A stretch of 64,000 nt of DNA from Thiomicrorhabdus sp. Kp2 (GCF_000478585.1 NZ_ARWI01000001.1:2108001-2172000); one strand, 5' to 3'. Positions 17,108-27,287 are shown, counted from the stretch's first letter. Numbers and translations: made by a program. Notes: generated by a model from the letters alone, not told the origin.

Positions 17108-19375
17108 TTAAAGTTTGCAAGCGCCGCCTGCGCAGCCATCATCTTCTTGATTGTCATCCGCTCCATCACGTGTATTGTGGTAATACAACGTTTTAAGCCC
17201 CATTTTATAAGCGTAGAGCAAATCTTGAAGCACGAGTTTAATGGGCACTTTATCTTCATTAAAGCGTGCTGGGTCGTAGTTAGTGTTTGAAGAGATTGCC
17301 TGGTCGACAAATTTCTGCATAATCCCTACAAGTTGTAAGTAGCCTTTATTATCAGGAATATGCCACAGCAACTCATAGTCATTACGGTGCTCTTTAAAGC
17401 CTGGAACCACTTGCTTTAAAATACCGTCCTTAGAGGCTTTAACCGAGACATAACCACGAGGTGGTTCAATCCCATTGGTTGAGTTGGTGATTTGTGATGA
17501 CGTTTCACAAGGCATTAAAGCGGTGAGTGTTGAGTTTCTTAAGCCGTGCTCTTTAATCTCTGTACGCAAGGTTTCCCAATCTAAATGCAGGGGTTCATTA
17601 CAAACTTCATCTAGGTCTTTTTTGTAGGTATCAATCGGTAGAATACCTTGCGAATAGGTTGTATCTGCAAAGTAATCACAAGCACCTTGTTCTTTAGCCA
17701 GTTCATTAGAAGCTTTTAATAGATTGTATTGAATGGCTTCAAAGGTACGGTGCATTAAGTTATTGGCTGACCCGTCTGAATATTTGGTTTTGTTTTTCGC
17801 CAGGTAGTAAGCCATATTGGTTACACCCACACCTAATGTACGACGACCCATGCTGGCACGACGAGCGGCTTCTACAGGGTAATCTTGGTAGTCTAATAAG
17901 CTATCTAAAGCACGCACAATTAAATTAGAAAGAGATTCAAGTTCTTCTAAATTTTCTAAGGCGCCTAAGTTAAAGGCTGAAAGTGTGCATAAAGCAATTT
18001 CGCCATTTGGGTCTTCTACTGAGTTAAGAGGAGCTGTTGGTAAAGCTATCTCTAAACATAGGTTAGATTGATGTACTGGCGCTTTACTTGGATCAAATGG
18101 GCTGTGGGTATTACAGTGGTCAACGTTTTGAATATAGATACGGCCAGTTTGTGCACGCTCTTGTGCCACTTGAGTGAATAAATCAATCGCTTTGACTTTC
18201 TTCTTACGAATGCTTTCATCCGCTTCATAGATTTTATATAGGCGTTCAAACTCATCTTGGTCTTCAAAAAACGCATCATACAGGCCTGGTACATCCGACG
18301 GGCTAAATAGCGCAATTTCGCCACCTTGAATCATACGCTGGTACATGGTTCTATTGATTTGCACACCATAATCTAAGTGACGGGCACGGTTCTCTTCAAC
18401 ACCACGGTTGTTTTTCAAAACAATTAACGATTCAACTTCTAAATGCCAAATAGGATAAAACAGAGTGGCCGCACCACCACGAACCCCACCTTGCGAACAA
18501 GATTTAACTGCGGTTTGGAAGTGTTTAATAAATGGAATCATGCCCGTGTGATAAGCTTCACCGCCACGAATCTCACTGCCTAACGCACGAATGCGTCCTA
18601 CGTTTACACCTATCCCAGCACGTTGTGAGACGTATTTCACAATAGAGGATGAAGTGGCATTGATTGAATCTAACGAATCACCACATTCAATTAAGACACA
18701 AGAACTGAACTGACGTGTTGGGGTACGTACACCCGACATAATTGGTGTAGGCAATGAGAGTTTAAACAGTGATGATGCATCGTAAAAATCTTTAATGTAC
18801 TGCAGACGTGTTTCGCTAGGATAATGTGCAAATAGGCACATTGGTATTAGCATGTAAATAAACTGCGGGCTTTCGTAAATCTTGCCTGTAACACGGTTCT
18901 GAACGAGGTATTTACCTTCAAGTTGTTTAACCGCCGCATAACTGAAAGTTAAATCACGAGAATGATCAATATACTGATCCAATTCATCGACTTCAGCTTT
19001 CGTAAAGTCTTCTAGGATTTGTTTGTCATAGTGGCCGCTGCGCACCATTTTATTGATGTGTTCAAATAAGGCAGGAGGTGTAAAGCGGTCAAACGCTTTT
19101 TTACGCAGGTGAAAAATTGCGAGTCGAGCTGAAAGATGCTGATAATCAGGTGCATTTTCAGAAATCAAGTCAGCTGCAGATTTTACAATCGTTTCATGGA
19201 TGTCAGATGTGGTGATACCATCATAAAACTGAATATGAGAACGCAGCTCAACTTCAGAAACAGAGACATTTTCTAAACCTTCTGCTGCCCATGAAATTAC
19301 TCTATGAATTTTTTCCAAGTCAATCGATTCTTGGGTTCCATTGCGTTTGGTAACTTTAATATTTTGACTAGTCAT
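17108..19375 (-). CDS. nrdA: Ribonucleoside-diphosphate reductase class Ia, alpha subunit
   Basis: A 755-residue protein (E. coli NrdA 761). The N-terminal ATP cone (IKVTKRNGTQESIDLEKIHR) is present, so activity should be regulated by ATP/dATP. Catalytic residues are visible: the cysteine in TRQFSSCVLIECGD, the thiyl-radical cysteine in QSNLCLEIALPT, and the partner cysteine in EIALCTLSAFNLG. The tail GCAGGACKL carries the swinging cysteine pair. It reduces ribonucleoside diphosphates with NrdB, encoded 8 kb downstream. Its 528-base upstream region has a DnaA box and a NrdR-like site, and then a long tandem repeat array. Confidence 0.97.
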   Translation of the reverse strand: MTSQNIKVTKRNGTQESIDLEKIHRVISWAAEGLENVSVSEVELRSHIQFYDGITTSDIHETIVKSAADLISENAPDYQHLSARLAIFHLRKKAFDRFTPPALFEHINKMVRSGHYDKQILEDFTKAEVDELDQYIDHSRDLTFSYAAVKQLEGKYLVQNRVTGKIYESPQFIYMLIPMCLFAHYPSETRLQYIKDFYDASSLFKLSLPTPIMSGVRTPTRQFSSCVLIECGDSLDSINATSSSIVKYVSQRAGIGVNVGRIRALGSEIRGGEAYHTGMIPFIKHFQTAVKSCSQGGVRGGAATLFYPIWHLEVESLIVLKNNRGVEENRARHLDYGVQINRTMYQRMIQGGEIALFSPSDVPGLYDAFFEDQDEFERLYKIYEADESIRKKKVKAIDLFTQVAQERAQTGRIYIQNVDHCNTHSPFDPSKAPVHQSNLCLEIALPTAPLNSVEDPNGEIALCTLSAFNLGALENLEELESLSNLIVRALDSLLDYQDYPVEAARRASMGRRTLGVGVTNMAYYLAKNKTKYSDGSANNLMHRTFEAIQYNLLKASNELAKEQGACDYFADTTYSQGILPIDTYKKDLDEVCNEPLHLDWETLRTEIKEHGLRNSTLTALMPCETSSQITNSTNGIEPPRGYVSVKASKDGILKQVVPGFKEHRNDYELLWHIPDNKGYLQLVGIMQKFVDQAISSNTNYDPARFNEDKVPIKLVLQDLLYAYKMGLKTLYYHNTRDGADDNQEDDGCAGGACKL
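18281..18290. repeat. Partial palindrome CAGGCCTGGT inside nrdA
   Basis: Ten of twelve palindrome bases, in a conserved enzyme; may be coincidental or a decayed copy. Confidence 0.45.
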
Positions 19376-19493
19376 GGGCGTATTTTTTTAACCTGTGTAT
19401 AAAGCATAAGAAGTAAATATGAGGTAAAAAAATGAATTATTAGTAAATTCATTAGCTTAGCGTCACAATAGAAAACTCAATATAGTTTTGTGA

Positions 19494-19540
19494 ATTAATT
19501 GCCTAGTGTGTTTTATTAAGCAGTACACAATATATGGTTT
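19494..19540 (-). promoter_or_regulatory. Candidate NrdR box pair upstream of nrdA
   Basis: ACACAATATATGGTTT at 19525-19540 resembles the NrdR consensus (about ACACWATATATWGTGT) well in its left half. Exactly 31 bases away, 19494-19509 ends in CTAGTGT, a good right half with a poor left half. NrdR normally binds two boxes about 31 bases apart. The rest of 19376-19903 shows no gene. Matched by eye only. Confidence 0.42.
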
Positions 19541-19680
19541 TAATTGTAAAACGATAACGCAAAATATAGTAGATTTTCTAAAAACACGCAAGCCCTTAAT
19601 TTTAGAGTTTATCTGTGAGTACTTACTCTAAACTCTGTGGAAAAAAGAGCAAAATCCGCTAAAAAACAAGCTTTATAGCC

Positions 19681-19689
19681 TGTGGATAA
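19681..19689 (-). promoter_or_regulatory. DnaA box upstream of nrdA
   Basis: TGTGGATAA is the exact complement of the consensus DnaA box TTATCCACA, about 305 bases upstream of nrdA. In E. coli DnaA boxes regulate nrdAB, so a similar role is plausible. A single box does not indicate a replication origin. Confidence 0.5.
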
Positions 19690-19903
19690 CTCTGTGGGGC
19701 GTTTTAAAGAATGAAAGAAAAAAAATTCTATTTATGGTAAAAAAAATCTATTGGAAAAACGTCAAATAATACTTGCATTTTAAGAAGGGCGGAAAATCGC
19801 TGTTTACGTTTTCTTACGCATAAAAATGCTTCAAAATGGAAAGCCTATTGCACTGCTTTGAACGGGTGAGTTTTGGTCTGTATTTTAATGACAGATTAAA
19901 GGT

Positions 19904-21880
19904 TAACCACGAAGTCACGAAGTCACGAAGATGTTAAAACCTTGGTTATTGCGAGTCACGAAGTGGCGCGGCAATCCATGGTTAACGTTTAAGCTCAGTA
20001 TTTAGACTTTAGTTATGGTTTGCTTCGCTTCGCTTTGCTCGCAAAGACATTGGTGTTTTTTATCATTGAACAACGAAGTCACGAAGATGTTAAAACCTTG
20101 GTCATTGCGAGTCACGAAGTGGCGTGGCAATCCATGGTTAACGTTTAAGCTCAGTATTTAGGCTTTAGTTATGGTTTGCTTCGCTTCGCTCGCAAAGACA
20201 TTGGTGTTTTTTATCATTGAACAACGAAGACACGAAGATGTTAAAACCTTGGTCATTGCGAGTCACGAAGTGGCGTGGCAATCCATGGTTAACGTTTAAG
20301 CTTAGTATTTAGACTTTAGTTATGGTTTGCTTCGCTTTGCTCGCAAAGACATTGTTGTTTTTTATCATTGAACAACTAAGACACGAAGATTTGAAAATCT
20401 TGGTCATTGCGAGTCACGAAGTGGCGTGGCAATCCATGGTTAACGTTTAAGCTCAGTATTTAGACTTTAGTTATGGTTTGCTTCGCTTTGCTCGCAAAGA
20501 CATTGGTGTTTTTTATCATTGAACAACGAAGTCACGAAGATTTGAAAATCTTGGTCATTGCGAGTCACGAAGTGGCGTGGCAATCCATGGTTAACGTTTA
20601 AGCTCAGTATTTAGACTTTAGTTATGGTTTGCTTCGCTTTGCTCGAAAAGACATTGGTGTTTTTTATCATTGAACAACGAAGACACGAAGATGTTAAAAT
20701 CTTGGTCATTGCGAGTCACGAAGTGGCGCGGCAATCCATGGTTAACGTTTAAGCTCAGTATTTAGACTTTAGTTATGGTTTGCTTCGCTTCGCTTTGCTC
20801 GCAAAGACATTGGTGTTTTTTATCATTGAACAACGAAGTCACGAAGATGTTAAAACCTTGGTCATTGCGAGTCACGAAGTGGCGTGGCAATCCATGGTTA
20901 ACGTTTAAGCTCAGTATTTAGGCTTTAGTTATGGTTTGCTTCGCTTCGCTCGCAAAGACATTGGTGTTTTTTATCATTGAACAACGAAGTCACGAAGATT
21001 TGAAAATCTTGGTTATTGCGAGTCACGAAGTGGCGTGGCAATCCATGGTTAACGTTTAAGCTTAGTATTTAGACTTTAGTTATGGTTTGCTTCGCTTTGC
21101 TCGCAAAGACATTGTTGTTTTTTATCATTGAACAACTAAGACACGAAGATTTGAAAATCTTGGTCATTGCGAGTCACGAAGTGGCGTGGCAATCCATGGT
21201 TAACGTTTAAGCTCAGTATTTAGACTTTAGTTATGGTTTGCTTCGCTTTGCTCGCAAAGACATTGGTGTTTTTTATCATTGAACAACGAAGTCACGAAGA
21301 TTTGAAAATCTTGGTCATTGCGAGTCACGAAGTGGCGTGGCAATCCATGGTTAACGTTTAAGCTCAGTATTTAGACTTTAGTTATGGTTTGCTTCGCTTT
21401 GCTCGAAAAGACATTGGTGTTTTTTATCATTGAACAACGAAGACACGAAGATGTTAAAATCTTGGTCATTGCGAGTCACGAAGTGGCGCGGCAATCCATG
21501 GTTAACGTTTAAGCTCAGTATTTAGACTTTAGTTATGGTTTGCTTCGCTTCGCTTTGCTCGCAAAGACATTGGTGTTTTTTATCATTGAACAACGAAGAC
21601 ACGAAGATGTTAAAACCTTGGTCATTGCGAGTCACGAAGTGGCGTGGCAATCCATGGTTAACGTTTAAGCTCAGTATTTAGGCTTTAGTTATGGTTTGCT
21701 TCGCTTCGCTCGCAAAGACATTGGTGTTTTTTATCATTGAACAACGAAGTCACGAAGATTTGAAAATCTTGGTTATTGCGAGTCACGAAGTGGCGTGGCA
21801 ATCCATGGTTAACGTTTAAGCTTAGTATTTAGACTTTAGTTATGGTTTGCTTCGCTTTGCTCGCAAAGAGATTGGTGGTT
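19904..21880. repeat. Tandem array of 13 units (151/156 bp) with 760-bp higher-order period
   Basis: The motif GCAATCCATG recurs at 19971, 20127, 20278, 20429, 20580, 20731, 20887, 21038, 21189, 21340, 21491, 21647 and 21798. Spacings are 156, 151, 151, 151, 151 and then the same pattern again, so five units make a 760-bp super-repeat. Diagnostic variants recur every fifth unit: an extra CTTCG plus GGCGCGG (units 1, 6, 11), TTTAGGCTTTAG (2, 7, 12), AAGCTTAGT (3, 8, 13) and GCTCGAAAAG (5, 10). The left border is AACCACGAAGTCACGAAG and the right border ends in GGTGGTT, so the array seems to sit inside one CACGAAG element. No open frame of note crosses it. Confidence 0.95.
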
Positions 21881-21893
21881 CAAAAAATTAATG

Positions 21894-22958
21894 TTAGTCA
21901 GATTTGATGCAATTTTTAAGCAAAACTTCAAATTTCTCTATATTAAAAAGGCTGTTTTCGGGTAGTAATAACTCGATTCGGCTATCACTGCGGTAGGCTA
22001 TGTACTCTCTTGAGGGGTGGTCACTCACCCATTGAAACAGCATCCAAGGTTTACCTACTCTAAAAACACCTTTAACACGCATCGGTTTTGATTTAGGGTT
22101 TAATGCATTAAAGGACTTAAAAAGTGTTTGTACTGCAGCCCAATCAAAAATGATGGACGCCTCAAATACCCAGCCTATTGAACGGGTCGATATTTGGCTT
22201 TGTATTTGCCGAGTTACCAGGCCTGGTAACTCAATGTTTGAATTGAGTTCAACACTCTTTTGAGTAGGAGAGCATTTTTGAATAGCGTGTTCGCTTTGTT
22301 GTTTTATTAGATTATGTCTTACGGGTTTGTTTGCAGAGGGTTTATTAAGTAACTCTATAGAAATATCTCCATGATTGGTTGTCACAATAGACATCTTCTC
22401 TGGGAAAAGGCTTTCTGCATAGTTTTGTAGTTCAGAAAGGTTGCTTGGCTCCGCAATATCAGATTTATTCAGTACGATAACATCCGCCATGGTAAAGAGG
22501 TTTTGCAGTATCGTATATTGTTGTATTTCCCCAATTGTCATGGTTGCACTGTCAATAACGGCAAATATGCTTTGAATATGGAACTGTTCTTGAAAGAGTT
22601 GGCTTTGCAATAAATCAACTAGAGTATCTGGTTCTCCTAAGCCCGTTGGCTCAATGAATAGTCGATCGACCTTGTTATTTTTAATGATGTGTTGAATAGA
22701 CTCTTTCAGTTCATTTTGTGCGGTACAGCAGATACATCCACCAGGTATTTGTTCAATTTGAAGTTGATTGTTACCTGTTTGTTCACTTTCAAAAATACTG
22801 CCATCTATGCCGATTGCGCCAAATTCATTAACCAGTATGGTCCAGTTTTCTTCTGGCGTTTTTTTTGCAATAAGCTGGCGCAGTAAAGTGGTTTTGCCTG
22901 AGCCAAGCGAGCCTGTAATTAAATTAACCGCTATTTTTTTTTGAAAAAGTTTAAACAT
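21894..22958 (-). CDS. CobW/COG0523-family GTPase, putative metallochaperone
   Basis: A 354-residue G3E GTPase. Walker A is GSLGSGKTTLLRQL, the metal-binding GGCICC motif is present, the GEPD segment follows (EPTGLGEPDTLVDLL) and the base-specificity motif is LNKSD. The C-terminal domain (about 235-354) is the CobW_C type. The family delivers or senses Zn, Co or Ni under limitation. There is no His-rich stretch to suggest a metal. The gene starts 12 bases after the EAL-protein stop, so it is probably in that operon. A 22-bp perfect palindrome at 22211-22232 encodes ELPGLVT in the linker between domains. Confidence 0.9.
   Translation of the reverse strand: MFKLFQKKIAVNLITGSLGSGKTTLLRQLIAKKTPEENWTILVNEFGAIGIDGSIFESEQTGNNQLQIEQIPGGCICCTAQNELKESIQHIIKNNKVDRLFIEPTGLGEPDTLVDLLQSQLFQEQFHIQSIFAVIDSATMTIGEIQQYTILQNLFTMADVIVLNKSDIAEPSNLSELQNYAESLFPEKMSIVTTNHGDISIELLNKPSANKPVRHNLIKQQSEHAIQKCSPTQKSVELNSNIELPGLVTRQIQSQISTRSIGWVFEASIIFDWAAVQTLFKSFNALNPKSKPMRVKGVFRVGKPWMLFQWVSDHPSREYIAYRSDSRIELLLPENSLFNIEKFEVLLKNCIKSD
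22216..22227. repeat. ACCAGGCCTGGT palindrome, exact copy (inside CobW gene)
   Basis: Exact 12-mer within a 22-bp perfect palindrome (22211-22232, GAGTT...AACTC), read as ELPGLVT between the GTPase and C-terminal domains. Confidence 0.95.
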
Positions 22959-22970
22959 AAAAGAGTGTTA

Positions 22971-25900
22971 CTATTTACTTGTTTGTTTGAGGGGGTCGGA
23001 AGCCTGCTTTTGAATATATTTATGTAATTCAGGCAAGGGTAGTGGTTTGCTGTATAAATATCCTTGAACTTCATCACAGCCTAATGCATTAAGTAGGGAC
23101 AGTTGGTTTTGCGTCTCTACGCCTTCCGCAATGGTAGTTATATGTAAAGCACTCGCCATTTGTATAGTGGCTTTTACAATGGCTAAATCCGCATTATCAG
23201 GTAGAGTGATGTCATCAATAAATGACTTGTCAATTTTTAAGCGATTAACAGGGAACTGTTTTAAATATGCGAGTGATGAGTAGCCTGTACCAAAGTCATC
23301 AATGGCAATTTTAATCCCCAGTTCAGCAAGACTATTCAGTTTAAGAATGGTTTCTTCTATATCTGTCATAAGTAAACTTTCGGTGATTTCAAACTCAAGC
23401 TTGTCCGCTGGGTAATCACTGTTTTCAAGTATATTCTTCACTTGAATCACTAAATTCGGATCATTGAATTGAACGGCTGATAAGTTAACCGACATGGTTA
23501 AATCGGGTGCATGTTTATGAAGAATGATAGCTTGAGTAATCGCCTCTTCGATAATCCATGTTCCAACTGAATTAATGATTCCAGTCTCCTCTAAGACAGG
23601 AATAAAGTCATTAGGAGGTATGAGCTCTTGTTGTTTATTTCGCCACCGTATTAGCGCCTCTAAACCAATAATTTTGTGAGTCACTAATGAGATTTGCGGT
23701 TGATAATGTAGCTCAAATTCTTTGTCTTTTAAGGCTGTTCTTAAATTGGTTTCAAGCGTTAAACGCTGTTGAGCTTGTAGCTGCATATTCGTTTCAAAGA
23801 ACTGTACAGATGATAAGGAGTTCTGTTTGGCTCTATGCAGAGCGGTGTTGGCTTCCTGAAGTAATGTTTCTGGGGTTTGTTTTTTTTGAGTGCGTTGATT
23901 CGGTGTGAATAAGGTCACGCCGATTGAGGTATCTATGACTACATTATTGTCTTGAATACTAAACCCTTGTGACAAATTATTTTGTATGTGAGAAGAAATA
24001 TGACCAGCTTCGAGAGTAGCTTCATCAAGTTCTTCAAACTCTGTTAGGCAAAGTACTGCAAACTCATCATTACCAATACGGGCGATTGTTGTGTTGAATA
24101 CATTATCCAAGACTAGGTTTTTTAAACGTTTAGCCACGTGAATTAATAAATTATCCCCCGCGGTATGCCCTAAAGACTCATTAAAAATCTTAAAACGATC
24201 GATATTGATTAAAAATAAAAAGCTATATTTAGGTGAGTGTTGGCCTAGTTGTTGATCGAGCCGATCTATAAGAAGGGTGCGATTAGGCAATTTTGTAAGG
24301 TTGTCATGGTTGTTTAAATAGTGAATTTCTCGTTGTGATTCTTTGTCTTTAGTTAAGTCCATAGCGTGAGAAATGTAATGGGTTACATTACCTTCTTCAT
24401 CAAAAAGGGTACTAATACTTTGCCAAGCAGGGTAGAGAGTACCATCTTTTTTTCGGTTCCATATCTCACCTTGCCACTTTCCTGTTTTATGGATGTGTTT
24501 CCACAAACTTTCATAAAATGAAGCTTCATGTAAGCCAGATTTTAAAATGCTAGGTGTTTTACCAATACACTCTGCCAGGTTATACCCCGACATGTTTGTG
24601 AAAGCTTTATTTGCCCGGATTATTTTTTTATTGGCATCGGTAATAATAATCGCTTCATGGCTTTCAAATGCAATAGCAGAAACGGCAAGGTCTTGTTGAC
24701 GTTGTTTTTGCTCTGATTCAAGCTGTATTTTTTTGAGCGCAACACCCAAGTCACTAATGAGTTGCTCAAGTAGCAGGTTGATTTTTTGCGTAAAAAAATG
24801 GTTTTTTCTGGTATAGCAAACAAAAAAACCAATAATTTTATTATCCAGTTTAATGGGAATGGTTGCACTCGCACGGATACCCCACTCTTGAACGAGCTTG
24901 GCCCACGGGGTGTGCTCCATTCGTTTTTGGTGGTTATTGCTAATAACGGAGCGTTGGGTTCTGTAGGATTCCGCAATTGTGCCTGTGCCGTTTTCTTCGT
25001 TACTATTGATTGATGGCCGTATTTTCATAATAACGGCTTTTCCAATGCCAGACGCGACCAGTGGCTGTACAGTGTCAGATTCATCAATAAACCCAATCCA
25101 GCAATGGTCTAATAGTGCTTCTTCTGTGGTGATGTTACACACTTCCTGCAAGAGCTTTTTTTTATTATGCGTGTTAGCAATGGCCGTATTGACTTTAATG
25201 AGAGTAGTAAATAGCCCTTGTTGTTCAGAGAGCTGAGAGAGTGTGTTTGATAAATGATTGTTTATTTTATAGAGAGAGTTTAGGGTAAAACCTACATAAG
25301 CGATGAGGAGCAGAGCAAGCAAAGACAGAATAATATAGTAGGTATTATTTTGTGCAATCGCTGATGAAGTATGTTTTTCAATATTGATATAAAACTGATG
25401 AATGGCTTGGTTTAAGCCAATGTTGTAGAGCTGTGTATATACATTCTCTTCTTTTGATACATAATCAATCAAGATTTGATTGTGCCTAATAAAATTTTTG
25501 CATAAATTATTTAGGCTACTTTTGGCTAATTGGGCGTTCATACTTTTTAAATGGTAAAAACCATCGTTATGAGTCTGTTTATGGATGGTTAGAGCCTGAA
25601 CAAAAATCTCTTGAATGAGTTTTGTTTGTGTTGAAAGTGTTGGTGATGATTCGTTTTGATTAAGGTTGTTAGAACACTCTTTGAATGCAGAGGGTAAATA
25701 GTTATATGAGTTTTGTATGACGGCATGAAAGGTCTTGAAATGCTCTAAAGACGTTTCTTGTTGCCTGGATTTCTGGAGTAAATTTTGAGCTTGAGCGTAC
25801 AGTTCTGGCGTGTTTTTTATGCCTGGGGCTGTTGATAGTTTTTCTAAAACAGTTCTTAAAGAACTCGCTTGCGTATTGAGGTTGTCAAAATGTTGTATAC

Positions 25901-26144
25901 GTTGTTTTTGACTTAATGTGACGGTTTCAAGAATGGTATTTTGTAATTCATTTATATAATAAGCATCCTGCAAAATTTGCGTGCGATGTTCTATAAGAGG
26001 GTTCAAGGTTTTTTGGTAAATATAACCAATGAATAAAATGCTGAGTGCTAAAAAAAACCATTTACTCAAGTTCGCCATTTTAAGCTTACGGGTACTTTGA
26101 CGAGTAAGATTCTGTTTGTTTGAAGCGGTGATGGCTTGATTCAT
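22971..26144 (-). CDS. Membrane GAF-PAS-GGDEF-EAL cyclic-di-GMP protein
   Basis: A 1057-residue protein. A helix near residues 28-46 and another near 270-290 bracket a mostly helical periplasmic sensor; then a GAF domain (about 315-470), a PAS domain (about 485-600, MSGYNLAECIGKTPSIL), GGDEF (about 610-785) and EAL (about 800-1045). The GGDEF signature is RIGNDEF, with Asn for the second Gly, so cyclase activity is doubtful. The EAL domain keeps EALIRW, the catalytic-loop motif DDFGTGYSSLAYL and AEGVET, so it is probably an active phosphodiesterase. It sits between a CobW gene and a di-heme peroxidase gene on the same strand. Confidence 0.93.
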   Translation of the reverse strand: MNQAITASNKQNLTRQSTRKLKMANLSKWFFLALSILFIGYIYQKTLNPLIEHRTQILQDAYYINELQNTILETVTLSQKQRIQHFDNLNTQASSLRTVLEKLSTAPGIKNTPELYAQAQNLLQKSRQQETSLEHFKTFHAVIQNSYNYLPSAFKECSNNLNQNESSPTLSTQTKLIQEIFVQALTIHKQTHNDGFYHLKSMNAQLAKSSLNNLCKNFIRHNQILIDYVSKEENVYTQLYNIGLNQAIHQFYINIEKHTSSAIAQNNTYYIILSLLALLLIAYVGFTLNSLYKINNHLSNTLSQLSEQQGLFTTLIKVNTAIANTHNKKKLLQEVCNITTEEALLDHCWIGFIDESDTVQPLVASGIGKAVIMKIRPSINSNEENGTGTIAESYRTQRSVISNNHQKRMEHTPWAKLVQEWGIRASATIPIKLDNKIIGFFVCYTRKNHFFTQKINLLLEQLISDLGVALKKIQLESEQKQRQQDLAVSAIAFESHEAIIITDANKKIIRANKAFTNMSGYNLAECIGKTPSILKSGLHEASFYESLWKHIHKTGKWQGEIWNRKKDGTLYPAWQSISTLFDEEGNVTHYISHAMDLTKDKESQREIHYLNNHDNLTKLPNRTLLIDRLDQQLGQHSPKYSFLFLINIDRFKIFNESLGHTAGDNLLIHVAKRLKNLVLDNVFNTTIARIGNDEFAVLCLTEFEELDEATLEAGHISSHIQNNLSQGFSIQDNNVVIDTSIGVTLFTPNQRTQKKQTPETLLQEANTALHRAKQNSLSSVQFFETNMQLQAQQRLTLETNLRTALKDKEFELHYQPQISLVTHKIIGLEALIRWRNKQQELIPPNDFIPVLEETGIINSVGTWIIEEAITQAIILHKHAPDLTMSVNLSAVQFNDPNLVIQVKNILENSDYPADKLEFEITESLLMTDIEETILKLNSLAELGIKIAIDDFGTGYSSLAYLKQFPVNRLKIDKSFIDDITLPDNADLAIVKATIQMASALHITTIAEGVETQNQLSLLNALGCDEVQGYLYSKPLPLPELHKYIQKQASDPLKQTSK

Positions 26145-26204
26145 TGACTATGAATACCTGATATATTTATGTTTAGTTTGTTAGATGTTTAGTGTATTTG
26201 AACT

Positions 26205-27239
26205 TTAAAGAGGTTGTTGTTTATATTCACCTGTTAAGGTTTTTAAAAAGGCGACGATTTTATTCACTTCTTCTGTCGTTAATTCAGTGCCAAGTTGGGC
26301 TCTGCCCATAACAGTAACACTGTCTTCTAATGTCTCTGCGGTGCCGTCATGAAAGTAAGGAGCCGTTAAAGCTATGTTGCGTAGTGTTGGTACTTTAAAA
26401 AGCCCTTTATCGTTTTCATTTTGGGTGATTGTGAAACGACCCTCCCAAGAACCCAGTTCGCCTTCGGAGATTGCTTCAAATATGCCCGCCTTTTGAAACA
26501 TGTTTCCGCCCATATTAATGCCTTGATGGCATGAAATGCAGCCTTGGTTTTTAAAGAGCTGATACCCCTCAAGCTCAAGCGTATTTAATGCAAAACTATC
26601 GCCTTTTAAATACTTATCAAATCGTGAGTTGGGGGTGGTTAAAGATTTGCCAAATTCTGAAAGGGCATCCAAAAAGGATTCTTGAGTGATGGGGTGTGGA
26701 TACAGCTCTTTAAACATTAAGCGGTATTCCTTAGAGTTATTTAGGTAGCTAAGGATGCTATTCCAGTTGGTATTGCCCATTTCGTGGTGGGCAAATAAAG
26801 GCCCAACCGCTTGGGTTTTTAAATCGCTAGCTCGTCCGTCCCAAAACTGTTTAAAGTTAAAGACCGCATTAAACACGGTAGGGGTGTTGATGCTACCTTT
26901 ACGATTATTTACACCGATAGAAAGTTTTCTTTGATCCGTTCCACCTTTGTTTAGGTCGTGGCACGACGCACAAGAAATGGTGCCATCACTCGATAAGTTG
27001 GGGTCATGAAATAATTTCTCACCGATTAATACCTTAGTTGGGTTGGTAGTGCTTTCTTCAGGTATCGGCTGAATGGCCTCTTGATTTAACTTGCTTTCAA
27101 CCAGCTGAAAGGCATTGCTTTCAGTAACACTGGCTAAGTTGTTTGATGGGGTGGACGTTTTGAAATAGACAATAGCCGAAACCAGGCTAAATAGAATAAA
27201 AAGAATAATCATAAATCTTGAGTTAAAAGGCATTGTCAC
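26205..27239 (-). CDS. Di-heme cytochrome c peroxidase family protein
   Basis: A 344-residue periplasmic protein with an N-terminal hydrophobic segment (FMIILFILFSLVSAIVYF) that may be a signal or an anchor. Two heme c sites are visible: CASCH (followed by DLNKGGTDQRKLS) and CISCH (followed by QGINMGGNMF). The LRNIALTAPYFHDG stretch near the end is typical of the CcpA/MauG superfamily. It probably reduces hydrogen peroxide with electrons from a small cytochrome, though MauG-like roles exist. It lies between two cyclic-di-GMP genes on the same strand, with short gaps (48 and 60 bases). Confidence 0.92.
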   Translation of the reverse strand: MTMPFNSRFMIILFILFSLVSAIVYFKTSTPSNNLASVTESNAFQLVESKLNQEAIQPIPEESTTNPTKVLIGEKLFHDPNLSSDGTISCASCHDLNKGGTDQRKLSIGVNNRKGSINTPTVFNAVFNFKQFWDGRASDLKTQAVGPLFAHHEMGNTNWNSILSYLNNSKEYRLMFKELYPHPITQESFLDALSEFGKSLTTPNSRFDKYLKGDSFALNTLELEGYQLFKNQGCISCHQGINMGGNMFQKAGIFEAISEGELGSWEGRFTITQNENDKGLFKVPTLRNIALTAPYFHDGTAETLEDSVTVMGRAQLGTELTTEEVNKIVAFLKTLTGEYKQQPL

Positions 27240-27287
27240 TTCACGCGATTGAAATAAAGTTGGCAGTAAGCCAATTGGGTTTATTTG

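Noticed and set aside
19681-19689. Replication origin
   Set aside because: Only one exact DnaA box and no dnaA/dnaN genes; more likely nrdA regulation.
19904-21880. CRISPR array
   Set aside because: Units are 151-156 bp and similar along their full length, with no short constant repeat plus unique spacers and no cas genes nearby.
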